Shown here in pieces: positions 45,788-54,471 of a stretch of 58,503 nt of DNA. The notes below the pieces were generated by a model, which ran no database searches, had not been told where the DNA came from, and saw nothing but the letters and a program-made list of their open reading frames with translations. The position numbers were made by a program, and so were the translations under genes. Within the stretch, counting starts at the first letter, position 1. The number at the start of each line of letters is the position of its first letter. The stretch comes from Alloprevotella sp. (GTDB lineage: Bacteria > Bacteroidota > Bacteroidia > Bacteroidales > Bacteroidaceae): the NCBI GenBank assembly GCA_017476545.1, contig JAFUZP010000042.1, positions 1 through 58,503 of the forward strand. Reading direction: 5' to 3'.

Positions 45788-47322
45788 TGCTCCGCCGTCC
45801 CCAAATCGTTTTTGCGCTTGGATTGCTGCTGTGTACGGCAGCAGTCCGGGCGCAAAATATATATAAAGGAAGTGCCTTGCAGGAAGCGTTATCCTCTTTT
45901 CACGCCAATGCCGAGCTTGGCGCAACGGTGAACAACGGCTTCACGCCCCTATGGATGGCAGCCAACCAATACGGGCTGACAGGCATTAAAGGGAGCAACG
46001 CGGACCTGCGCGTCGGTATCTTCCACGATGCCGACAGCTACGATGAGGAGGCCAACGCGGAGAGAGGTGCACAAGCAGCCGCTGACACAAAGAGGCGGAA
46101 CTGGCGCATCGGCTATGGGCTGGATGCCGTGCTGGAGTTCGCACCCGAGGCGGAGTTTTTCATCCACCAGGCCTACGCCGACATTAACTACCGCCGCCTC
46201 CTCCTCTCCATAGGAGCGAAAGAACGCGGACTGGAACTGAAAAACGACGAACTGAGCAGTGGCGCGCAAACACTGGGTATTAACGCACGCCCCATGCCCG
46301 CCGTACGGATTGAAGTCCCCGACTACTGGCCCCTCTCCCCTGCCATTGCCTTACGCGGGCACTTCAGCTACGGCTGGATGACCGACGGGAAGTGGCAGCG
46401 CGACTATGTGGCGCCCGGCATCCACTACGCGCGCCATGCCCTCCTACACACCAAGGCGCTTTTCCTCCGCCTCGGCAACGAAGCGCGTTTCCCCCTGACG
46501 TTTGAAGGCGGTCTGGAGATGGCGTGCCAGTTCGGCGGACATATCCACAACCCCATCGGCTCTGAAAAGAAGCTCATCCGTATGCCGCACGGTGTCAAGG
46601 ACTACTTCATGGCCATTTACGGCGGGGGCAGTGACGAGACAGACGGCGATTATCTCAACGCACAGGGCAACACGACCGGAAGTTGGCTCGCCAGTCTTGC
46701 CTACAAGGGAGAGGGATGGCGGTTACGCGCCTACTACGACCACTTCTTTGAGGATCACTCACAAGCCTTCCTGCAATACGGGTGGCGTGACGGCCTCATC
46801 GGCATCGAGGCCACCCTGCCCCAAAACCGTTTCGTCACCACCGTAGTTTACGAACACCTGCGCACCACGCATCAGTCCGGCCCGATCTATCACGACCGGA
46901 CCGCCGATATGCCCATCCAAATCAGTGCTGCCGACAACTATTACAACCATAATCTTTACCAAGGCTGGCAGCACTACGGCATGGCCATCGGGAACCCGCT
47001 CTTCACCTCCCCGCTGTACAACGACAACGGCGACCTGCAGTTTGTGGGCAACCGCTTCACGGCCCACCACCTCGCCTTCTGCGGCGACCCCACTCCCGCC
47101 CTGCACTATCGTTTCCTTTACAGCCACATCCGCAACTGGGGCACTTACAACATCCCCTTCCCCGAGGTACGCCACGACAACAGTTTCTTGCTTGAAGCTA
47201 CCTACCAGGGTACAATCCGCCGCTTCGGGGGGTACAGCCTCAAGGCCGCAGTCGGAGCTGACTTCGGAAACCTCATCGGTAACAACTTCGGCCTGCAAAT
47301 TTCCGTCTCCAAGCCATTCTAA
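45787..47322 (+). CDS. Wzi-like capsule assembly outer-membrane protein
   Basis: 511 aa from ATG 45787 (GTG 45784 is an alternative). Signal peptide [22 protein letters not shown], then a beta-barrel pattern of alternating polar and hydrophobic residues (FFIHQAYADINYRRLLLSIG, WRLRAYYDHFFEDHSQAF) ending in a terminal Phe (ISVSKPF), a usual outer-membrane insertion signal. The overall look fits the Wzi capsule-anchoring family. It overlaps rny by one base and precedes a lipoprotein gene by 6. Confidence 0.82.
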   Translation: MLRRPQIVFALGLLLCTAAVRAQNIYKGSALQEALSSFHANAELGATVNNGFTPLWMAANQYGLTGIKGSNADLRVGIFHDADSYDEEANAERGAQAAADTKRRNWRIGYGLDAVLEFAPEAEFFIHQAYADINYRRLLLSIGAKERGLELKNDELSSGAQTLGINARPMPAVRIEVPDYWPLSPAIALRGHFSYGWMTDGKWQRDYVAPGIHYARHALLHTKALFLRLGNEARFPLTFEGGLEMACQFGGHIHNPIGSEKKLIRMPHGVKDYFMAIYGGGSDETDGDYLNAQGNTTGSWLASLAYKGEGWRLRAYYDHFFEDHSQAFLQYGWRDGLIGIEATLPQNRFVTTVVYEHLRTTHQSGPIYHDRTADMPIQISAADNYYNHNLYQGWQHYGMAIGNPLFTSPLYNDNGDLQFVGNRFTAHHLAFCGDPTPALHYRFLYSHIRNWGTYNIPFPEVRHDNSFLLEATYQGTIRRFGGYSLKAAVGADFGNLIGNNFGLQISVSKPF

Positions 47323-47328
47323 ACCATC

Positions 47329-47790
47329 ATGAAACGCCTTCCCACCCTTCTACCCGCCCTGTTCCTTTCGCTCGCCCTCCTACCTGCCGCCTGCGACAAA
47401 ACGCCTGAGAACGGTCTCCTTGACGGTATGTGGCAACTCACGGAGCAGACTCCCGCCGCCACCGGGCAGGCTGTGGACAAGAAACCAGCGGGTTGCTACT
47501 GGAGCTTCCAGCTCAACATGATGCAGATACACACGATACACGATCCGCACAACGGCGTTACGTTCAACACGACCGGGCTATTTACGCGCCGCGCCGACTC
47601 GCTCCACTTCGAACGCCTAGCCGTTCATCGCTACAACAGCGACAGCATCATCACCGACCCGGCCTCCACAACGCTTGACACGGTGGGCATACACGGCAAC
47701 CGGGGCGACTTTTTCATTGAAGCCCTTACACACAGCAAGCTCGTCCTGCGCTCGGACTTCAACCGCCTTGTATTCCGCAAAATCGGCTGA
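47329..47790 (+). CDS. Lipocalin-like lipoprotein
   Basis: 153 aa. Signal sequence with lipobox-like LLPAAC, then a small beta-rich domain starting GLLDGMWQLTEQT, which looks like the lipocalin-like domains of Bacteroidota. Probably anchored in the outer or inner membrane leaflet. It follows the Wzi-like gene by 6 bases; it may help the same envelope process (inference). Confidence 0.72.
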   Translation: MKRLPTLLPALFLSLALLPAACDKTPENGLLDGMWQLTEQTPAATGQAVDKKPAGCYWSFQLNMMQIHTIHDPHNGVTFNTTGLFTRRADSLHFERLAVHRYNSDSIITDPASTTLDTVGIHGNRGDFFIEALTHSKLVLRSDFNRLVFRKIG

Positions 47791-47829
47791 CGCGAACCGA
47801 TACGCTCTCCAGTACAACAAATACGAAAA

Positions 47830-47860
47830 TCCCCCGGAAGGCATGGAAGCCTTCGGGGGA
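47830..47860. terminator. Terminator between convergent genes
   Basis: TCCCCCGGAAGGC (47830-47842) pairs with GCCTTCGGGGGA (47849-47860) with one bulged base. It lies between the lipoprotein and the Sua5/YrdC genes, which face each other. Confidence 0.65.
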
Positions 47861-47917
47861 TAGTAGTATCTACCGCGTAACAAGAAAAACCGCCAGCCAC
47901 CGATATCCGGGCACGTC

Positions 47918-48523
47918 TCAGCGGCGCAGGACAACAATCTCGCCTCCCGCGCCAATCTTGAGCACGCTTGATGCCTGCGGATTGCGCTCCTTGCGGCGTG
48001 AGGTACACACATAGTCCACGGCCTCGCACAGCTCTGCGGCAATTTCGTCAAAGCAACGCGGAGCCGGCTCACCGCTCAGGTTGGCCGACGTACTCACCAC
48101 GGGCCGCTCCATGCGGTAGCAAAGTTCGCGACTGAAGGGTTCACGCGTCACGCGGATACCCGCACTCCCGTCCTCAGCCAGCAGCAGGGGGGAAATGCCC
48201 TGCACACCATCATATATAACCGTCACGGGCGTAGTTGCCAAGTCTATCACCTGCCAAGCCACCTCCGGGACATTCCGCACCAAGCGCTGCAAGCGACCGT
48301 CCGAGTCCACGAGGGAGAGCATCGCCTTGGCATCCGCCCGCCGCTTGATGGCAAAGATGCGGCGCACGGCCTCATCGTTCGTCGCGTCGCACCCCAATCC
48401 CCAGATTGTATCCGTCGGATAAAGGATGACCCCGCCCCGGCGCATCACAGCAACCGCCTGTCGGATATCCTCTTCCCAAGCCCGCGTCAGCTGCGGGCGT
48501 TCCTGCGTGTATTTTCGTTCCAT
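47918..48523 (-). CDS. L-threonylcarbamoyladenylate synthase (Sua5/YrdC)
   Basis: 201 aa from ATG 48523. YrdC landmarks: GGVILYPTDTIWGLGCDATN, IFAIKRRADAKAML and RPVVSTSANLSGEPAP. It makes the threonylcarbamoyl donor for the t6A base at position 37 of ANN-reading tRNAs. The -7 box TATCTTTG lies only 7 bases upstream of this ATG, so the transcript may have almost no leader. The longer open frame to 48559 would start upstream of that promoter. Confidence 0.93.
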   Translation of the reverse strand: MERKYTQERPQLTRAWEEDIRQAVAVMRRGGVILYPTDTIWGLGCDATNDEAVRRIFAIKRRADAKAMLSLVDSDGRLQRLVRNVPEVAWQVIDLATTPVTVIYDGVQGISPLLLAEDGSAGIRVTREPFSRELCYRMERPVVSTSANLSGEPAPRCFDEIAAELCEAVDYVCTSRRKERNPQASSVLKIGAGGEIVVLRR

Positions 48524-48529
48524 ACGGGG

Positions 48530-48559
48530 CAAAGATAACACAAAACGCCGACAAAGCAA
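48530..48559 (-). promoter_or_regulatory. Promoter of the Sua5/YrdC gene
   Basis: Minus strand: -7 box TATCTTTG (plus-strand 48530-48537) and TTG at 48557-48559, 19 bases apart. The predicted start is within a few bases of the ATG at 48523. Confidence 0.65.
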
Positions 48560-48580
48560 GCCGCCCCAAGCGGGCAGCGG

Positions 48581-48712
48581 AACTACCCCTACGGTTACAA
48601 TGCACTATCCCTATGGTTACAGGAAACTACCCATAGGGTTAAGAACGCCTAACCCTACGGGTAAGAAAACGCAACCGCAGGGCCAAGCAAAAATGACCCT
48701 GCGGATATAGGA
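48581..48712 (-). repeat. 22-bp palindromic repeat array F (6 units)
   Basis: Six contiguous 22-bp units start at 48581, 48603, 48625, 48647, 48669 and 48691. The first three are in reverse orientation (AACTACCCCTACGGTTAC), the fourth is forward (CTAACCCTACGGGTAAG), and the last two are degraded. The stretch AGGGTTAAGAACGC is shared with array E. It ends only 15 bases from the stop of the beta-helix lipoprotein gene and starts 21 bases upstream of the Sua5 promoter. Confidence 0.85.
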
Positions 48713-48726
48713 AAACAACGGTTTGC

Positions 48727-50193
48727 TTATTCCTCCTCCCGGCGCGGTTGCCGCTCATAGCAACCCATATCCGGCGCACTGTCCGCAAGGCGGCTCCGCC
48801 CGAAGCGGTCCGTGGGCAACGTGCGCGCCAAAGGGAGGGAAGCTGTACCTACGGCTTGGGAGAGACTGTCAAGCTCAAAATGGAACGTCAGCTTGTCATA
48901 GTCGAACTCCTCCGCGAAGTTGGACGCGCCCCGGTGCTCCTTGTCGTCCTCTTCCCACAGGCAGGCCGTGAAGTGTTCCTCGCCCGAAATGTCGTCCACG
49001 CGGGGGGTATTGAGCAGGCAGTGGCTGAAAGCGTAGTTGAAGGCGCAGTCGCGGTAGCGTTTACTCTGCTCCCCCATGATGTCGTCGGCATTGCGTCCCG
49101 TGATGATGCAGTTCTCAAAAAGTGCCTGCTCCAGGGGTAAGCGGATGAACTCGTCGTGGTTCGTGAAGTTGAGTGCCACGCCATAGCCGCCCACAAGGGG
49201 GTAGAACTGCGCCACGGTGCAGTGCAGGAACGTGTGGTGGCCGCCATAGAGGTTCAGGCAATGGCCTGCGTGGTTCGATATCTGGGAGTTGCTGACGCTC
49301 GTGCGGCAGCTGCGGGCATAGATGCCGTCCGCGCCGGAGTTGTGGACGAGGCAGCCTTCCATCTGCAGCTTCATCTGCTCCATGTCACAGCTGTCAAGGC
49401 GGATGCCGTACTGTCCGCTGTGGATGTCGGTATAGTGGAGGACGTTGCCGTAACTATGCTCCGTGAAGTGTACCCCGCCCCACTGTCCCGGCACGCGGTC
49501 GTAGGGAATTTGCGACAGCATATTGCCAAGGCGGTCGCCTTGCAGGGATACGTTGCGCTCGGGCGTACCCTCAGCAATGAGACGTCCGTGGACAATCAGT
49601 TCCGCCCCGGGGTGGAACAGCAGGCGCGTACCTGCCCGCAGCGTAAGGGTGGTATTGCGGGAAACAACAAGGCTGTCAAAAATCTGATAAGGCCGCGCGG
49701 CATCAAACACCACCTCGTCCTCCGTCAGCACCGAACCGTAGAACTTCACCGCCCCCAGCGACGTTGCCGTGAGCACGACCGACTGGTCCACCCCACCCTC
49801 CGTAAGGAAGTGCAGGCGGTCCGTCACGACAAGCGAGTCGGCATCGCCCACTCCGGGAGCGTGGAAGGAAAGGAAGGCGAAAAGACTGTCGCGGGCAAGC
49901 ACCTCAAAGTCCTCCGCCGCGCCATCGGCCAGGAACACTCCGTCCATATTCACGCGGAAGGGACTGTCCGCCCCCCCCTCAAGCCAGACACGCCGGATGC
50001 GGAGTCCGGCCGCATTTTCATTGAACACCTTGAGCGTATCCGTCGTGGCCGTTTCATCATAGATGACGGCTCCGAGACTTACCGTGTCGCGGCGGATAGT
50101 AAGCCGCGTAGAGGCATCAACGGCGAAGTCCTCGTCGTCCATGCAGGACACGAGAGCCAGCGCGGCGAAGAGGGTATAGAGAAGTCGTTTCAT
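48727..50193 (-). CDS. Beta-helix lipoprotein, likely surface-exposed
   Basis: 488 aa. Signal sequence with lipobox LALVSC followed by MDDED; acidic residues right after the cysteine fit the Bacteroidota surface-export signal. The C-terminal two-thirds reads as a right-handed parallel beta helix (QWGGVHFTEHSYGNVLHYT, GADGIYARSCRTSVSNSQIS, TFLHCTVAQF) of the kind found in polysaccharide-binding or -cutting proteins. It ends with PDMGCYERQP, common in choice-of-anchor-type helices. No catalytic residues can be named. Confidence 0.8.
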   Translation of the reverse strand: MKRLLYTLFAALALVSCMDDEDFAVDASTRLTIRRDTVSLGAVIYDETATTDTLKVFNENAAGLRIRRVWLEGGADSPFRVNMDGVFLADGAAEDFEVLARDSLFAFLSFHAPGVGDADSLVVTDRLHFLTEGGVDQSVVLTATSLGAVKFYGSVLTEDEVVFDAARPYQIFDSLVVSRNTTLTLRAGTRLLFHPGAELIVHGRLIAEGTPERNVSLQGDRLGNMLSQIPYDRVPGQWGGVHFTEHSYGNVLHYTDIHSGQYGIRLDSCDMEQMKLQMEGCLVHNSGADGIYARSCRTSVSNSQISNHAGHCLNLYGGHHTFLHCTVAQFYPLVGGYGVALNFTNHDEFIRLPLEQALFENCIITGRNADDIMGEQSKRYRDCAFNYAFSHCLLNTPRVDDISGEEHFTACLWEEDDKEHRGASNFAEEFDYDKLTFHFELDSLSQAVGTASLPLARTLPTDRFGRSRLADSAPDMGCYERQPRREEE

Positions 50194-50250
50194 ATCCCTT
50201 ATAAAACGGAGAAGCCCCGCATTTATTGCTTCCTGACGGAAGGAAATGAC

Positions 50251-50281
50251 GCGCGGGAAAGCCCCGATGGTTTCCCCGCGC
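50251..50281 (-). terminator. Hairpin after pepD
   Basis: GCGCGGGAAA (50251-50260) pairs with TTTCCCCGCGC (50271-50281) with one bulge, just downstream of the pepD stop on the minus strand. No T run follows. Confidence 0.45.
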
Positions 50282-50307
50282 GCATGCGTTAATATTAAAT
50301 AGGTGTG

Positions 50308-51762
50308 TCAGATGCTCTTCAGAAGGTCCAGTAAGTGGTCCCAGACCATCTGTACGGTCGGAATAAGCAGGCGTTCGTCAGGACTATGTACCCCGCGCAA
50401 AGTCGGCCCGAAGCTCACCATGTCCAAGTGAGGGTACTTCACACTGAAAAGACCGCACTCCAAGCCGGCATGAATACCGCGCACGACAGGTTTATGGCCG
50501 AAGAGCCGCTCATAGCTCTCCACCGCCTTGCGCACCAAAATGCTATCGGGATTTGTCTCCCAACCCGGATAGCCCTCACCCGTCTCTACCTTAAGGGCAC
50601 CGCCAAGGGTGAAAGCGGCCCGGACAACGGCACTGATGTTCATCCGGTCGGAGAGGAGGCTGCTACGCTGGCTCGTGACAACGCGGACCGTGCCGGTATC
50701 CGGTTGCAGGCGGATGCTGGCCAAATTGGAACTGGTGGCAACGAAGCCCTCAATGGACTGGCTCATAGCATACACGCCGTTATGGACGGCGAGCAACGCG
50801 AGGAGCATCCGGCGCGTCTCGTCCGGCTCCTGCCCTTCCGTAGCGGCAGGCTCCGTGGAAAGTTCCATGGCGAGATCCGGTTCTGTCACGGCGAATTCCT
50901 TGCGCGCATCGGCGAGAAGCAGGTTCAGGTCGGCACTAAGTTGGTCGCGGAAGGAGGCCGGAACGGCGATGACCGCACTGCCCTCGCGCGGGATTGCATT
51001 GTGAAGCCCGCCGCTCTGGATGTCAATGAGGCGCAACGCCGTCTTGCCCATCTCTTCCACGAGGAAACGGACGAGCAACTTGTTGGCATTAGCGCGGTTC
51101 TTGTTGATGTCATCTCCACTATGCCCGCCCGTAAGGCCGCGCACCGTGACACGGGCGGTATAGTAGCCCGCAGGGACGGCAGCGCGGGTGAAGGGGAACT
51201 CGGCCACGGTCGTAGCGCCACCGGCACAGCTCACGAATATCTCGCCCTCGTCCTCCGAGTCTAAGTTGATAAGGTACTGCCCCTCCATGAAATCAGAACC
51301 CATACCTTCCGCACCGCTCAGTCCTGTCTCCTCATCGCGTGTGAAGACACATTGTATCGGCCCGTGCGCGATATCGGTACTCTTCAGTATCGCCATCTGC
51401 ATGGCAACCCCGATACCGTCGTCCGCGCCGAGCGTGGTACCCTGCGCCTTGAGCCAGTCTCCGTCAATATAAGTGCGTATGGGATCTTTCATAAAGTCGA
51501 ACTCCACGTCGGCGTTCTTCTCGCATACCATGTCCATGTGGCTCTGGAGAATGACACCCGGTAGGTGCTCCAAACCGGGAGTGGCCGGCTTAGAGATGGC
51601 GACATTGCCCACACGGTCGGTCTTTGTCGGCAGGCCGAGGGCATTTCCGAAACGCACCAGAAACTCCGCCATGGCGTCCTCGTGCTTCGAGGGACGCGGC
51701 ACCTTGTTTACTTCCGCAAAGCAGTCGAAGACGAGCTTCGGCTGCAAGTTTTCTTTTTCCAT
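50308..51762 (-). CDS. pepD: Aminoacyl-histidine dipeptidase (M20 family)
   Basis: 484 aa from ATG 51762 (MEKENLQPKLVFDCF); a longer reading to 51801 runs back through the promoter. Metal-site landmarks: GVILQSHMDMVCE, TLGADDGIGVAMQM and TRDEETGLSGAEGMG. A dimerisation lid domain sits in the middle (about 200-370). It cleaves Xaa-His dipeptides such as carnosine and is cytoplasmic. Confidence 0.95.
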   Translation of the reverse strand: MEKENLQPKLVFDCFAEVNKVPRPSKHEDAMAEFLVRFGNALGLPTKTDRVGNVAISKPATPGLEHLPGVILQSHMDMVCEKNADVEFDFMKDPIRTYIDGDWLKAQGTTLGADDGIGVAMQMAILKSTDIAHGPIQCVFTRDEETGLSGAEGMGSDFMEGQYLINLDSEDEGEIFVSCAGGATTVAEFPFTRAAVPAGYYTARVTVRGLTGGHSGDDINKNRANANKLLVRFLVEEMGKTALRLIDIQSGGLHNAIPREGSAVIAVPASFRDQLSADLNLLLADARKEFAVTEPDLAMELSTEPAATEGQEPDETRRMLLALLAVHNGVYAMSQSIEGFVATSSNLASIRLQPDTGTVRVVTSQRSSLLSDRMNISAVVRAAFTLGGALKVETGEGYPGWETNPDSILVRKAVESYERLFGHKPVVRGIHAGLECGLFSVKYPHLDMVSFGPTLRGVHSPDERLLIPTVQMVWDHLLDLLKSI

Positions 51763-51785
51763 AGGTCTGTTTGCAATTAAATTAG

Positions 51786-51806
51786 TATCTTTGCAGCACA
51801 AAGGTA
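51786..51806. promoter_or_regulatory. Overlapping divergent promoters of pepD and the gene at 51813
   Basis: Plus strand TATCTTTG (51786-51793) and minus strand TACCTTTG (plus-strand 51799-51806) are 5 bases apart and point across each other, so the polymerase sites overlap. No strong -33 element for either. Confidence 0.5.
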
Positions 51807-51812
51807 AGGAAA

Positions 51813-52058
51813 ATGTTTCACACCGCCGCTATCATTGCCATAATTCTTGCGCTCTGCTTCCTACTACTGGGCATCCGGCTGTTTTTTAACAGGCCGTTTG
51901 TCCACACGCACATCGATGGGAACGAGGCACTGAACAGGCAAGGCATCACCTGCGTACACGAGACTGACCGCCGGGAACGGCGCAAGAACAGGTACGCCGT
52001 GAGCGAAAAGTCGAAACAAACCACCACAGACATTAAAACAAAACAACAGACATCATGA
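51813..52058 (+). CDS. Small single-pass membrane protein
   Basis: 81 aa with one N-terminal helix (AAIIAIILALCFLLLGIRLFF) and a basic cytoplasmic tail carrying PFVHTHIDGNEALNRQGITC. I recall a similar small protein with the motif THIGGN...GI.C in Bacteroides genomes. Function unknown. It overlaps the OmpH-like gene by 4 bases. Confidence 0.65.
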   Translation: MFHTAAIIAIILALCFLLLGIRLFFNRPFVHTHIDGNEALNRQGITCVHETDRRERRKNRYAVSEKSKQTTTDIKTKQQTS

Positions 52059-52645
52059 AGAAAACCATCATTCTCGCAGCCCTCGTTGCCGGACTGGCAG
52101 GCTGTAACAAAGACCAGAAAGAAAACGTCAAGCCCAATGACTTGCCCAAGGCCGAGCAGCCAAGTGCAAAAGAAGCCAAGGGAGGCATCGCCTACGTCGA
52201 GATAGACAGCCTCGCAACGGGCTACCAGTTCTGCGTAGAGCAACAGGAGGAGTTACAGAAGAAGCAGCAAGGCTACGCCGCCCAACTGCAAAAAGAAGGT
52301 AAGGCGTTTGAGACGGCGGCCGAAAACTTCCAAAAGAAATTACAGGAGGGCAAGTTCAGCAGCGAGCAGGAGGCACGTAACGCACAGGCAGCCCTGCAAA
52401 AGCAGCAACAGACCATCGCGCAACACGAAGCCCAGTATAACGAGGCTATGGCGAAAGCCACGAGCGAATACCAACAGGAACTCAAGTCACGTATCAATAA
52501 GTTCCTGACAGAATACAATAAGAACGGACGCTTCAGCCTTGTCCTTACCAACAGCGAAGCCGCCATCAACGTCCTGTATGCCGAACCCGCACTGGACATC
52601 ACGAAAGAGGTGATAGAAGGGCTTAACAAAGCGTACAAGAAGTGA
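52055..52645 (+). CDS. OmpH/Skp-like periplasmic chaperone lipoprotein
   Basis: 196 aa. Signal sequence with lipobox GLAGC, an Ala/Lys-rich linker, then the Skp-like core beginning IAYVEIDSLATGYQF and a long coiled coil (about 70-150) full of Glu, Lys and Gln (EELQKKQQGYAAQLQKEGKA). C-terminal FSLVLTNSEAAINVLYAE is typical of the fold's end. Skp relatives hold outer-membrane proteins before insertion. It overlaps genes at both ends (ATGA- and GTGA-type), so the run is translationally coupled. Confidence 0.82.
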   Translation: MKKTIILAALVAGLAGCNKDQKENVKPNDLPKAEQPSAKEAKGGIAYVEIDSLATGYQFCVEQQEELQKKQQGYAAQLQKEGKAFETAAENFQKKLQEGKFSSEQEARNAQAALQKQQQTIAQHEAQYNEAMAKATSEYQQELKSRINKFLTEYNKNGRFSLVLTNSEAAINVLYAEPALDITKEVIEGLNKAYKK

Positions 52646-53217
52646 GCGAAAACGTGCAGACAGGACCAATGAGCACGAGGGAAGAATTTGAGCAGGTACT
52701 GGATATGTGCCGCGAGTTGTTCGCGAAAAAACTGCACGACTATGGTGCGGCATGGCGTATCATGCGCCCCGAGTCCATCACGGACCAGCTCTACATCAAA
52801 GCCAACCGCATACGCACGCTCGAGACGAAGGGAGAGGCTATGGTGGATGAGGGCATCGTCCCAGAGTTCATCGGCCTCATTAACTACTCCCTCATAGGAC
52901 TCATCCAACTAGAACTGGGTGCGGCACAAGAAGAGGACATCACTGCGGAAAAGGCCCTCGCCTTATATGACAGCCACGCCCGCAGCGCGCTGGAACTCAT
53001 GCTCCGTAAGAACCATGACTACGACGAGGCGTGGCGGCTGATGCGGGTGTCTTCCTACACGGACCTCATACTGATGAAGATTTTCCGCACCAAACAAATC
53101 GAAAACCTCGGGGGTGAGACGCTCGTTTCCGAAGGCATATCAGCCAACTACATGGATATGTTGAATTATTCCGTCTTCGCCCTCATCAAACTGGTGGTAG
53201 AGAAAACGGCGGGATAA
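52642..53217 (+). CDS. DUF1599 protein
   Basis: 191 aa from GTG 52642, or 182 aa from ATG 52669 (MSTREEFEQVLDM). Two similar halves: LHDYGAAWRIMRPESITDQLYIKANRIR and NHDYDEAWRLMRVSSYTDLILMKIFRTK, each with an acidic pair, as in DUF1599. The family looks distantly like nucleotide-modifying all-alpha enzymes; activity unknown. In Bacteroides it sits next to the BT_3928-type and tpiA genes, as here. Confidence 0.85.
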   Translation: MSENVQTGPMSTREEFEQVLDMCRELFAKKLHDYGAAWRIMRPESITDQLYIKANRIRTLETKGEAMVDEGIVPEFIGLINYSLIGLIQLELGAAQEEDITAEKALALYDSHARSALELMLRKNHDYDEAWRLMRVSSYTDLILMKIFRTKQIENLGGETLVSEGISANYMDMLNYSVFALIKLVVEKTAG

Positions 53218-53226
53218 ACACAACCT

Positions 53227-54471
53227 ATGGAAAAACAGACCGGCACTCTCCGCTTTTGGCTGGCACGCCTGTGCGTCCTGCTCCTTGCGGGAACATTTCT
53301 TTTCTCCGGCTTCGCAAAGGCCGCAGACCCACTCGGGATGTGCCTGAAGCTCAACGCCTACTTCCGCACTTGGGGCTTTGAGATGAGCGACACAGCCTTG
53401 CCGCTGAAAATCGCGGCTGTTACGCTCGCTACAGTGGAGTTCATGCTCGGCATATACCTGCTGCTCGGTATCCGGCGGCGACTGACGACAATCGCGAGCG
53501 GGCTGCTGCTAGCCACCATGACCGGGCTGACAGCATATATTTATATATATAATCCCGTCAGTGACTGCGGCTGCTTCGGTGCCGCCCTCCAACTGACAAA
53601 CGGCCAGACGCTGGCGAAGAACATCGTACTCCTTGCGGCAGCGTGCTACCTGATGAGCCGCCCTGGCGACATCCGCCGGCTTATCTCCGGGCGTAACCAG
53701 TGGGCAACCTCTATCTGGGCACTCGTTTACATCATTGGCCTGTCCCTCTATTCCCTACACTTCCTCCCACTCCTTGACTTCACGGACTTCAAGCGGGGAG
53801 CCAGCCTACAGCGCGCGCTCTTCGACCCCGAGTCGGAAGAGAGCCGCACGACCCTGGCGAACTTCTATGCCGAGACGCTGGACGGCGAGGCTATGCTTGG
53901 GGATTCCTTGGTACTGCTGCCGGAAACCTTCTTGCTCACTTTGCCTGACGAACCGACGGCTGACGACGGAAGTAACGACCGCATCAACGACCTGTACGAC
54001 CAGTGCCGGGATGCCGGAATCCCCTTCTACGCACTCATCGCGGACGAACAGTCCGACCTGTACGCCGACTGGACAGACCGAACCGGTGCGGCCTATCCCA
54101 TACTACGCACGGAAAGCTCCATGCTCAAGGCCATGGTACGCTCCAATCCCGGCCTGCTACTCCTCAAGGATGGGGCTGTGGCAGCGAAATGGAGTAACAA
54201 CAACCTGCCCGAAAGCATAGAAGAGGCGGAACAGGCCACGGGCGAGACGCGATACGGTCTGTTGGCCCTGCTGCTCTGGTTCGTCGTCCCGCTGCTCGTC
54301 ATCGTTGTTGCAGACAACATCTGGACGGGGAGCAAACGCTACAAACGCTACACAACCAAACAAACCATCCTAAAACAAAAGAAAGATTATGAGACAGAAA
54401 ATCGTTGCAGGCAACTGGAAAATGAACAAGAACCTGCAGGAAGGCGTAGCACTCGCCAAGGAACTGAATGA
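53227..54471 (+). CDS. DoxX/MauE-like membrane protein (BT_3928 type)
   Basis: 414 aa. Four N-terminal membrane helices ([37 protein letters not shown]; and others) form a DoxX/MauE-like unit with CGCFG, then a thioredoxin-like region and a last C-terminal helix ([19 protein letters not shown]). This fits the BT_3928 family. The frame runs on past the tpiA ATG at 54389 and ends at 54471, an 83-base overlap. The last 27 residues are basic and unlike a normal end, so a lost stop is possible. Confidence 0.85.
   Translation: MEKQTGTLRFWLARLCVLLLAGTFLFSGFAKAADPLGMCLKLNAYFRTWGFEMSDTALPLKIAAVTLATVEFMLGIYLLLGIRRRLTTIASGLLLATMTGLTAYIYIYNPVSDCGCFGAALQLTNGQTLAKNIVLLAAACYLMSRPGDIRRLISGRNQWATSIWALVYIIGLSLYSLHFLPLLDFTDFKRGASLQRALFDPESEESRTTLANFYAETLDGEAMLGDSLVLLPETFLLTLPDEPTADDGSNDRINDLYDQCRDAGIPFYALIADEQSDLYADWTDRTGAAYPILRTESSMLKAMVRSNPGLLLLKDGAVAAKWSNNNLPESIEEAEQATGETRYGLLALLLWFVVPLLVIVVADNIWTGSKRYKRYTTKQTILKQKKDYETENRCRQLENEQEPAGRRSTRQGTE

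Noticed and set aside
3359-48712. CRISPR reading of the repeat arrays
   Set aside because: The unit is 22 bp with no separate unique spacer, units diverge from each other, and there are no cas genes.
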